Origin: Peptococcaceae bacterium
GTDB taxonomy: Bacteria; Bacillota; DSM-12270; Thermacetogeniales; Thermacetogeniaceae
Reading direction: 5' to 3'
NCBI GenBank assembly: GCA_003132605.1
Contig: PKYJ01000129.1
Coordinates: 401 to 14,303 of the forward strand
DNA length: 13,903 bases
Shown: in pieces, positions 1 through 4,999 of the stretch
Numbering within the stretch: position 1 is the stretch's first letter
Layout: every line of letters starts with the position of its first letter
The notes under the pieces: generated by a model
What the model was told of the DNA's origin: nothing
Database searches by the model: none
Seen by the model: the letters and a program-made list of their open reading frames with translations, nothing else
Made by a program: the position numbers and the translations under genes

Positions 1-759
1 AGTTGAGCTGGTCGATGTCCAGCTGATCTCGTCACCCTGCTGATAGCCGTACACCTGGTTGTAGTAGTTGAGCTGGTCGATGTCCAGCAGGGCCAGGGAC
101 AGCGGGTGCGTCCCCGCGCCCGCCTGTCGGAGGGAGACGGCCAACTTCTCCTGAAAGAAGCGATAATTGATCAGGCCGGTCAGGGGGTCGTAGTCGGCCA
201 GCTTGAGCAGTTCCCGCTGGGTATGCCGTTCCACCTCGATCAGGCCGCCCACCACCCAGGCCATGAGTGTGGTGACCCCGGTGATGATGATGTTGGCCTG
301 GAGGGCCTCTGCCTGCATGCTTCCGTGCAGCAGGTAGTCCAATAGAAAGAGCAGCCCGCAGGTAAACAGGGCCTCCACGACGCCGACCGTCCGCCCGAAG
401 GCGATGGCGGTGATGATGGCCGGGACGATCAACAGCACCTTGCCCCCGACAAAGCCCTTGCTGTACCAGAGGGAGGCGAAGGTGATGGGAAGTATGATCA
501 CCAGAAGCAGGATCTCGGCGAGCTTGGGCTGGTCCATGAAGGTGAACCGGGCCAGCAGCTTGCGGGCGATATAAATGATTATTCCCAGGCAGAATATGAT
601 AAATATGAAAACAGATGGGTATTGTAACTGTATTTGCTGTCCCAGCGGGGCACCGAAAAAACTGAAGATGATCATCAGAAAGATCAGCAGGCTGATGATG
701 TAGGTGACCAGGATGTTTTCTGAAATATCGTTGGCTCTCTTGGTTTCCCAGTTGCGCAT
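1..759 (-). CDS. Membrane-anchored GGDEF-domain protein (putative diguanylate cyclase), C-terminus cut by window edge
   Basis: The minus strand is open from the ATG at 759 to the window edge (253 codons, no stop). Six hydrophobic segments are visible at about residues 17-35, 49-66, 80-99, 105-121, 126-145 and 156-174. They are followed by the start of a GGDEF domain: DPLTGL at 191-196, LLDID at 224-228 with metal-binding-type aspartates, and YGYQQGDE at 237-244. The GGDEF signature itself would lie beyond the edge, so cyclase activity cannot be judged. Such proteins make the second messenger cyclic di-GMP at the membrane in response to a signal sensed by the N-terminal region. I did not assign the membrane region to a named sensor family; a LytS-like 5TM region is possible. 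The start is chosen for the GGGAG site 6 bases upstream; an in-frame ATG at 795 lacks a ribosome site. The last 22 bases at the edge are a suspicious duplication (see findings). Confidence 0.85.
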   Translation of the reverse strand, partial: MRNWETKRANDISENILVTYIISLLIFLMIIFSFFGAPLGQQIQLQYPSVFIFIIFCLGIIIYIARKLLARFTFMDQPKLAEILLLVIILPITFASLWYSKGFVGGKVLLIVPAIITAIAFGRTVGVVEALFTCGLLFLLDYLLHGSMQAEALQANIIITGVTTLMAWVVGGLIEVERHTQRELLKLADYDPLTGLINYRFFQEKLAVSLRQAGAGTHPLSLALLDIDQLNYYNQVYGYQQGDEISWTSTSST

Positions 760-815
760 CTTGATCTCCCTGCGTTCCCGGAATGGTCTCACCATGGATG
801 CCAAATACTAGTTCC

Positions 816-844
816 ATTATAGCATGGCTTCCAGGTAATCGCTA
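816..844 (-). promoter_or_regulatory. Predicted sigma-A promoter for the GGDEF gene (extended -10)
   Basis: On the minus strand TGCTATAAT (824-816) gives a consensus -10 with the TGn extension. The -35 region at the usual distance (TAGCGA) is poor, as is common with extended -10 promoters. The predicted transcript start near 809 leaves a leader of about 50 nt before the ATG at 759. Confidence 0.55.
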
Positions 845-888
845 AGAAAAAATAGCGTGGCACCGCGGGCATTGCCCCGGGCGCCACG
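841..888 (-). terminator. Rho-independent terminator of the amidohydrolase gene
   Basis: Reading the minus strand, a long GC stem spans 888-856: nine pairs, a 2x2 mismatch, then four pairs closing an AAT loop. It is followed directly by CTATTTTTTCTT. It lies about 70 nt after the amidohydrolase stop and just ahead of the GGDEF promoter, so it separates the two minus-strand units. Confidence 0.85.
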
Positions 889-959
889 AGTCAGGAACAG
901 CCACTGCTGCGGTGTTGAGTGCCTACTTCTTCAGGGCGGTGGGCACCCGTTCTCACTTC

Positions 960-1793
960 TCACAACCCAAACCGGACGGCATTGTCACCCCAGATGCCGG
1001 CCTTTTCCTCTTCGGTAATGCTGGTGGCCGCCCATTCCTTGTAGTAGCGGGCGGGGGAGAGCAGCGGAAAATCGCTGCCCAGCAGCACCTTGTCGAGCAC
1101 CCCTGCCAGCCTGGCGGCCGGGTAGACGTCGGGGCGGAAGAGAAACGGTGAGGCTGCCGTATCGTAATAGACGTGGCGCAGGGATTCGCGCAGCTCGGGC
1201 ATCAGTTCGTAGCAGAACAGGCCGCCGCCCCAGTGGGCGAAGATGATCTTGTTGTCCGGGTTCTGAACCGCGAACTGGTAGGCCTGTTCCGGCCCCATCT
1301 TGCCCTTGCCGGGGTAGTAGTGGCCGACCAGTTCATTGGTGTGCATCAGGATGGGAAAGTCCAACTCCCGGCAGAGGGCGGTGAAACGCCCTACCTGGCT
1401 CTGGTCGGAAATGTCGATATGAACCGCTGACGGGATGATCTCCCCCGTTCCTTTGAGGCCGGCCTCGCGGCAGCGGACCAGCTCCTGTTCCATGCCCGGG
1501 TCCAGGGGAGGGACCACGGCGAAACCGGTCAGGCGGTCCGGGTAGCGCCTGGCCACATCGATGATGTAGTCGTTGCTTTCCCGGCACATTCCCAGGTCGA
1601 GGTAGGGAAAACCGAACACCACCGACTTGTCAATCCCGGTCTTGTCCATGTTCTCAAGCAGGGTTTCGGCGGTCGCGAACTTCGATTTGGGGCTTTCGTG
1701 CAGCATCTTGAAGTGAGCGTCCCGCTCCATGTTCCTCTTGATGTCCTGGATAAACTCCGGCGACAGGATGTGAACGTGGACGTCTATTTTCAC
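960..1793 (-). CDS. Amidohydrolase family protein (amidohydrolase_2 / COG2159-like TIM-barrel metal hydrolase)
   Basis: The 277-residue product opens with the metal-binding HxH motif (H6, H8, in DVHVHIL). Further candidate ligands and catalytic residues are H151 (LMHTNE), H187 (FAHWGG) and D241 (LLGSDFP), in the order and spacing expected of the amidohydrolase_2 family, which includes ACMSD-like decarboxylases and lactone hydrolases. All key positions are present, so the enzyme should be active. The substrate cannot be told from sequence; family members act on C-C or C-O/C-N bonds of aromatic acids and related compounds. There is no signal peptide, so it is cytoplasmic. The start is a GTG at 1793 with GGAGG nine bases upstream. 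It appears monocistronic, with its own terminator at 841-888, and is divergent from the universal stress gene. Confidence 0.88.
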   Translation of the reverse strand: MKIDVHVHILSPEFIQDIKRNMERDAHFKMLHESPKSKFATAETLLENMDKTGIDKSVVFGFPYLDLGMCRESNDYIIDVARRYPDRLTGFAVVPPLDPGMEQELVRCREAGLKGTGEIIPSAVHIDISDQSQVGRFTALCRELDFPILMHTNELVGHYYPGKGKMGPEQAYQFAVQNPDNKIIFAHWGGGLFCYELMPELRESLRHVYYDTAASPFLFRPDVYPAARLAGVLDKVLLGSDFPLLSPARYYKEWAATSITEEEKAGIWGDNAVRFGL

Positions 1794-1914
1794 GCCTCTT
1801 CACCTCCGGTTGTCTATTTTGTTCTTGTATTCGTTACCGGCGCAGGAAAACCTTTTCGAAAAACACGTTTTTTGCTTGGACGCTCCTGGGATCGGGGGTC
1901 GGATCAGGAAGGTA

Positions 1915-1959
1915 TTGCGGTGGCTTACCTGTTTTGCTATGCTGGATGTGAAATCCAGC
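1915..1959 (+). promoter_or_regulatory. Predicted promoter with overlapping palindromic operator-like site
   Basis: TTGCGG (1915-1920) and TATGCT (1938-1943) are 17 bp apart, and TG precedes the -10 as an extended element. A perfect palindrome, GCTGGAT-N5-ATCCAGC (1941-1959), overlaps the -10 and the predicted transcript start near 1950. That placement fits repressor binding better than an RNA hairpin. It precedes the universal stress gene by about 40-50 nt. Confidence 0.5.
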
Positions 1960-2001
1960 AGGGAAGCACGTGGAAGCATACGGAAACGAGGAGGAATGAT
2001 G

Positions 2002-2451
2002 ATGGCAGGAGAAGCTGACGGCGTTTCTTACAAGCTGATCGTCACTGCTGTGGACGGCTCGCCGTCATCCTTGAAGGCGGTGGGTCATGCCGCCATGCTG
2101 GCAAGGCTGACCGGGGCGCGCCTCAAAATCATCTATGTGGTGGATACCCACATCACCTTTCAACTGGGTACCTATCAGCAGCTGGCCATGGAGACCCTCG
2201 AACAGGACGGCGCCGGGGTGGTTGCCGAAGCGGTGAAGATCGCCGGGGATGCCGGGGTCAGCGACGTCGACGGCGAGGTGATGAGCGGCAGTCCGCGGGT
2301 AGTGATCATCGACTGGGCGAAGGAGAATGAAGCCAGCCTGGTCGTCGTCGGTTCCCACGGCTATTCCCGCCTCACCTACATTCTGATCGGCAGCGTGGCA
2401 GACTACGTGGTGCACTATTCCCACTGCCCGGTCATGGTAGTGAGGGGGTAG
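2002..2451 (+). CDS. Universal stress protein (UspA family, ATP-binding type)
   Basis: A single Usp domain of 149 residues fills the protein. It begins with the strand and aspartate typical of the fold (IVTAVDGS) and ends with the nucleotide-binding signature G-2x-G-9x-G-S (GSHGYS...IGS) followed by a closing strand (PVMVVR). The intact signature places it in the ATP-binding subgroup. Usp proteins are cytoplasmic and accumulate under starvation or stress; the direct activity is usually unknown. Three in-frame ATGs occur at 1996, 1999 and 2002. I chose 2002 because AGGAGG (1989-1994) is then at the ideal 7-base distance. The frame stays open upstream to 1810, but that stretch has no Usp similarity and carries the predicted promoter. 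The DUF503 gene starts 5 nt after the stop, so the two are probably co-transcribed. Confidence 0.9.
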   Translation: MAGEADGVSYKLIVTAVDGSPSSLKAVGHAAMLARLTGARLKIIYVVDTHITFQLGTYQQLAMETLEQDGAGVVAEAVKIAGDAGVSDVDGEVMSGSPRVVIIDWAKENEASLVVVGSHGYSRLTYILIGSVADYVVHYSHCPVMVVRG

Positions 2452-2456
2452 ACCGG

Positions 2457-2738
2457 GTGGCGGTAATCGGCCTCTGCACGCTGGACCTGTTCATGGGCGA
2501 GGCGAACTCTCTCAAGGATAAGCGGCGCATCCTCAAGAGCATGCTCGAAAAGATCAGGTCGCGCTTCAACGTCTCCATTGCCGAGGTGGGACAGCAGGAC
2601 TTGTGGCAGCGGTCAACGGTGGCTTTTGTTTGTGTCAGCAACGAGCGCGCTCATGCCGACCAGATGCTCAGCGCTGTAGTGCGGTTCATGGAACAGATGG
2701 ACGCCCAGATCACCTCCTATCAGACTGAAATATTATGA
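2457..2738 (+). CDS. DUF503 family protein (YlxP-like)
   Basis: The product has 93 residues, the usual length for DUF503. It carries the family hallmarks: an N-terminal strand (IGLCTLDLFM), the basic motif SLKDKRRILKS, then RFNVSIAEVGQQDLWQ and a strand with SNERAH. These are small cytoplasmic proteins. The Bacillus subtilis homologue YlxP sits between infB and rbfA in the translation and ribosome-maturation operon, which suggests an RNA-related role, but no activity is established that I can cite. Here it follows a universal stress gene by 5 nt, not its classical neighbours. The start is a GTG at 2457, with a G-rich ribosome site (GAGGGGG) in the end of the upstream gene. Confidence 0.9.
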   Translation: MAVIGLCTLDLFMGEANSLKDKRRILKSMLEKIRSRFNVSIAEVGQQDLWQRSTVAFVCVSNERAHADQMLSAVVRFMEQMDAQITSYQTEIL

Positions 2739-2744
2739 ATAAAA

Positions 2745-2801
2745 CCCCTCCTTCCATCATAGGATTAATGAGACATTGAAACCATATTAAGGAAGGAGGG
2801 G
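2745..2801 (+). promoter_or_regulatory. Inverted repeat enclosing the ribosome-binding site of the GerMN gene
   Basis: CCCCTCCTTCC (2745-2755) and GGAAGGAGGGG (2791-2801) are perfect 11-bp complements. A further five pairs, TTAAT (2765-2769) with ATTAA (2786-2790), lie inside. The right arm contains AAGGAGG, the ribosome site for the GTG at 2807. In RNA the stem would hide that site and could control translation. No T-run follows on the plus strand, so it is not a normal plus-strand terminator. On the minus strand TTTTATTC follows, but no minus gene ends there. Confidence 0.5.
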
Positions 2802-2806
2802 TGAAT

Positions 2807-3445
2807 GTGTGGAATTTTGAGAGGTTGAAAGAGAAAGAAAAGGAACGACGCCTCTTTCACCTGCGGTCGGCGATTCTGGTCGTCATGGTGGCTGCCTTGC
2901 TGGTAGCGGGCGGCGGCTGCAACCTGACGGAAAAACTGCAGGCGCTGGGGGGGCAACCCACGGCTAACCAGGACGTGCCCGACCTTGCCACCGGAGGACT
3001 GAGCAGTCCGCCGCCCCAGGTGGAAAAAACCAAGGTGACGGTCTACTTCAAAGATAAACAGGGCCGCTACCTGGTGCCGACCACTGTTGAGGTGGACAAG
3101 GCGCCGGGGATTGCCGAGGAAGCCTTGGCCGCCCTCTGCCTGGGGCCTGCCCAGGGTGTTGACACCATCGCGAGCATCCCGGTGGGCGTACAGGTGCGCA
3201 GCGTCAATATCAAGACCGATGGTACCTGTGTGGTCGACCTGGCGGGGTCTGTGGCCAAGGACAAGCTCAGTCCCAAGGATGAGGCCCTGGCAGTCTACGC
3301 CCTGGTGGATACCCTGACAGAGTTCCGCAACGTGAAGCGGGTGCAGCTCCTGGTTGACGGCCAGAAGAAAGATACACTGACAGGGCACATCCCGATCGAT
3401 GAGCCGATGCTCCGCAACCTGACCTTCGTTAACAAACAGGGATAG
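2807..3445 (+). CDS. GerMN-domain lipoprotein (sporulation/spore germination, GerM-like)
   Basis: The 212-residue product starts with a short charged segment and a hydrophobic signal ending in VAGGGC, with C38 as probable lipidated cysteine. The lipobox is slightly atypical (Gly at -3). A Pro/Gly-rich linker follows, then one GerMN domain at about residues 72-205: VTVYFKDKQGRYLVP, a PGIAEEALAALCLGP helix, a CVVDLAGSVAK strand and the late segment RVQLLVDGQKKDTL. It should sit on the outer face of the cytoplasmic membrane. Bacillus GerM has two such domains and is needed for normal sporulation; this protein has one. In B. subtilis gerM is close to the glutamate racemase gene racE; here a racemase lies downstream with an acetate-permease gene between. 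GTG 2807 is preferred over GTG 2801 because AAGGAGG is 7 bases ahead. Translation may be gated by the inverted repeat at 2745-2801. Confidence 0.85.
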   Translation: MWNFERLKEKEKERRLFHLRSAILVVMVAALLVAGGGCNLTEKLQALGGQPTANQDVPDLATGGLSSPPPQVEKTKVTVYFKDKQGRYLVPTTVEVDKAPGIAEEALAALCLGPAQGVDTIASIPVGVQVRSVNIKTDGTCVVDLAGSVAKDKLSPKDEALAVYALVDTLTEFRNVKRVQLLVDGQKKDTLTGHIPIDEPMLRNLTFVNKQG

Positions 3446-3530
3446 GGCCGTTCTTGATGTTGGAAGCGACTACTCAGCCTATTAAAGGTTTAACAGTATC
3501 AGGCAGGTAATCCGGGGGTTGGCGCTAGAG

Positions 3531-3573
3531 AGCTAAAAAATAAACCGGCAGGAGCACTGCCAGTTTATTAGCC
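3531..3573 (-). terminator. Terminator of the acetate-permease gene, possibly bidirectional
   Basis: AATAAAC (3539-3545) and GTTTATT (3563-3569), plus GGCAG (3547-3551) and CTGCC (3557-3561), form a 12-bp stem with one C/A mismatch and a GAGCA loop. On the minus strand the stem runs into TTTATTTTTTAG, a good U-tract just after the permease stop at 3590. On the plus strand the T-run is shorter, but it could also stop GerMN transcripts. Confidence 0.85.
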
Positions 3574-3589
3574 GGGTAGGGGTTGAGGC

Positions 3590-4192
3590 TTATTTGTCCA
3601 GGGGGCCGATCGGCAGCACGACTTTCTTGTAAACCGTGTTGAGTACGATCGCCGCCGAGGTATACCAGGCGCTTAAAGCACAGATGATGCCAATGTACCC
3701 GCCCAACGTGCCGGCTACGCCAACTCCGAAATTGCCCAGGTCAAGCAGGATGAAGGTGAGTTCCAGGGTGGTGAAGACCACACAGACTCCCACGCTTACC
3801 CGGAAGGAACCGATCCACATATAAGTATTGAAGATAGTGAATGCTATCAGGAAGATGCCGAGCGCCGCTCCTGTGGCCGAACCGAAATCTACGACTTTGA
3901 GAGCCATCAACAGGAAAACGAAAGCCAGAGACATCCAGAAGGCGCCGTACGTGGAGAAGGCGGTGGCGCCAAAGACGTTGCCTGTCTTGTACTCCTGCTG
4001 GCCGGCCAGGAGCTGGGCCAGTCCACCATAGAAAGCAGCCGGCCCCAATACCACCATTGTCGCAGCCGCAGGCAGGAAATGGGCGTTGAACATGCTCAGA
4101 ATGAAGGTGGTCAGGGCGAACCCTGCCAGCCCAAGGGCTGCAGGATTGGGAGTTGTGGATGCCAGGCTCACTTGCTTTACTTCGTCACTCAT
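3590..4192 (-). CDS. Acetate/succinate permease, GPR1/FUN34/YaaH (SatP) family
   Basis: The 200-residue membrane protein has six predicted helices, the family's usual size. The signature NPAALGLAGFALTTF starts at residue 16 (N16-P17-A18), and the second conserved block GNVFGATAFSTYGAFW is at 71-86. Family members move acetate and related short carboxylates across the cytoplasmic membrane as homo-oligomers. In a fermentative or syntrophic anaerobe it could release or take up acetate. I cannot separate acetate from succinate preference. The ATG at 4192 follows GGGAGGG by about 8 bases; an upstream GTG at 4210 overlaps that ribosome site and is unlikely. The gene is alone in its transcription unit, with a near-consensus promoter at 4525-4553, an unusually long leader and a terminator at 3531-3573. 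It lies between the GerMN and murI genes in reverse orientation. Confidence 0.92.
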   Translation of the reverse strand: MSDEVKQVSLASTTPNPAALGLAGFALTTFILSMFNAHFLPAAATMVVLGPAAFYGGLAQLLAGQQEYKTGNVFGATAFSTYGAFWMSLAFVFLLMALKVVDFGSATGAALGIFLIAFTIFNTYMWIGSFRVSVGVCVVFTTLELTFILLDLGNFGVGVAGTLGGYIGIICALSAWYTSAAIVLNTVYKKVVLPIGPLDK

Positions 4193-4524
4193 TCCAAAAC
4201 CCTCCCTCACATTGGAATCATTCGATAAATGTCGTTACAGACCAGTGATACCATACCAGGTGACAATAAGACATTGTTTGACAACCCCACAGGAACGATA
4301 AAGAGGTCCTACCCGGCTTTCAAACGCTGTTGTTCCACCCCCTCGTGGTGATGCAATGCATGAACTTTATCGCACGAAACAGGCTGGATGGTGGTTCGTC
4401 TTGGCAGTAGGGTTCTTCTCGGAGTATGGTGAGATTAGATGAACATATCGGATGAAAACAGGCGTCTTCACGTAGTGAGATCAAGAAATAAGGCGAAGGT
4501 GGGCGAATTCAAATAATTATAGTT
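4193..4524 (-). other. Long 5' leader of the acetate-permease transcript; no gene seen
   Basis: If transcription starts near 4518 from the predicted promoter, about 325 nt precede the permease ATG. I find no credible reading frame and cannot match a known riboswitch. Visible structure is modest: a small stem around 4336-4349 (CCAC/GTGG) and clustered TTGTCA/GACAAT half-sites at about 4261-4284 that partly pair. The length suggests leader-mediated control, but the sequence does not prove it. Confidence 0.4.
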
Positions 4525-4553
4525 ATTATAAATGGACAGGCAGGGTTTGTAAA
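4525..4553 (-). promoter_or_regulatory. Near-consensus sigma-A promoter driving the acetate permease
   Basis: On the minus strand TTTACA (4553-4548) is followed after exactly 17 bp by TATAAT (4530-4525): five of six and six of six matches. A second TATAAT (4521-4516) lies just downstream. The only minus-strand gene in range is the permease starting at 4192. Confidence 0.7.
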
Positions 4554-4678
4554 GGGCCTTTATTAAAAATTATATACACTCGACACCGAAAACATACCGC
4601 GCCCGCAAAAGCGTCCGGCACGGAGGACATGGCGCGGCGGGATGGGGGAGAAGTGCCGGACACACACAGCAAACCCTG
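4541..4678. repeat. Nested inverted repeats between the divergent permease and murI promoters
   Basis: The outer pair is CAGGGTTTG (4541-4549) with CAAACCCTG (4670-4678), and the inner pair is GTCCGGCAC (4613-4621) with GTGCCGGAC (4653-4661). Both are perfect 9-bp complements and are properly nested. The element covers the permease -35 box and stops just before the plus-strand promoter. It has no reading frame of its own. Confidence 0.45.
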
Positions 4679-4700
4679 TACAAGCCGGGTGAAAAATTGT

Positions 4701-4708
4701 GATATAAT
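4701..4708 (+). promoter_or_regulatory. Predicted extended -10 promoter of the murI-fumarase unit
   Basis: TGATATAAT contains a perfect TATAAT (4703-4708), with TG at the extended position partly overlapping GTGATATAAT. No convincing -35 is seen 16-18 bp upstream. The start would be near 4715, giving a leader of about 285 nt before murI. Confidence 0.45.
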
Positions 4709-4731
4709 TTAATAGAAGTTGCATAAAGCTT

Positions 4732-4769
4732 AGGGACACTACAGGGAGGGGATGTTCCCTTTCTTTTTT
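4732..4769 (+). terminator. Possible leader terminator (attenuator) upstream of murI
   Basis: AGGGA (4743-4747) pairs with TCCCT (4756-4760) and is followed by TTCTTTTTT (4761-4769). A competing upstream partner, AGGGACA (4732-4738), can pair with TGTTCCCT (4753-4760) with one bulged base. A weak hairpin with a long U-run about 50 nt after a predicted start is the layout of an attenuator, but the stem is short. Confidence 0.4.
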
Positions 4770-4782
4770 CCCCAGCACTCAA

Positions 4783-4952
4783 CCCGGCACTATGAAAGGC
4801 TTCTGCTACATGCGTCCCCGGCACTAATGAAACGCTTCTGCCGAATTCATCCATGTCAAATATGTCCAAAATATCAAGAAAGCTACCAAACTGCTTTTGT
4901 GCCGGGTGAAGATATCAAGGAGATTCCCAAATTACTTCAGTGCCGGGCTGGG
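4783..4952 (+). repeat. Two tandem repeat pairs with nested CCCGGCAC / GTGCCGGG boxes in the murI leader
   Basis: A 24-25 bp unit starting CCCGGCACT and ending GCTTCTGC occurs at 4783-4806 and 4817-4841, differing by one indel and one substitution (period 34). A 41-bp unit starting ATATCAAG and containing GTGCCGGG occurs at 4871-4911 and 4912-4952 (28 of 41 identical, no gaps). The boxes CCCGGCAC (4783, 4817) and GTGCCGGG (4899, 4940) are complementary and nested, so the transcript could fold into two stacked long-range stems or switch partners. No known riboswitch is recognised. Confidence 0.55.
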
Positions 4953-4999
4953 TTGTCAGACAGGGAGATTCCAGCATCGGGAAATGGAGATGAAACTCT

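Noticed and set aside
32..817. Open frame of 261 codons on the minus strand, rich in His, Pro, Gly and Arg.
   Set aside because: It is a shadow of the GGDEF gene, which is open in another minus-strand frame with clear membrane helices and GGDEF motifs.
853..888. T-box-like sequence on the plus strand (AGCGTGGCACCGCG), resembling the tRNA-binding antiterminator of T-box leaders.
   Set aside because: No plus-strand gene follows, there is no T-run after it on that strand, and the upstream 200 bp needed for a specifier stem lie inside the GGDEF gene. The same bases are explained as the stem of a minus-strand terminator.
1858..1873. AAAAAC-AC-GTTTTTT palindrome upstream of the stress gene as a possible terminator.
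   Set aside because: The loop would be only two bases and the stem is pure A/T apart from one pair; neither flanking gene ends here.
1810..2001. N-terminal extension of the universal stress protein by 64 residues.
   Set aside because: The extension has no family similarity, includes the predicted promoter and palindrome, and lacks a ribosome site; AGGAGG sits 7 bases before ATG 2002.
4563..4869. Overlapping minus-strand frames of 71 and 99 codons in the permease-murI gap.
   Set aside because: Their translations show no domain, composition looks random, no ribosome site is present, and they cross promoter and repeat structure.
4193..4999. Known riboswitch classes (c-di-GMP, c-di-AMP, cobalamin, T-box) in the two long leaders.
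   Set aside because: None of the conserved core motifs of these classes could be found by eye; a covariance search would be needed to exclude diverged forms.
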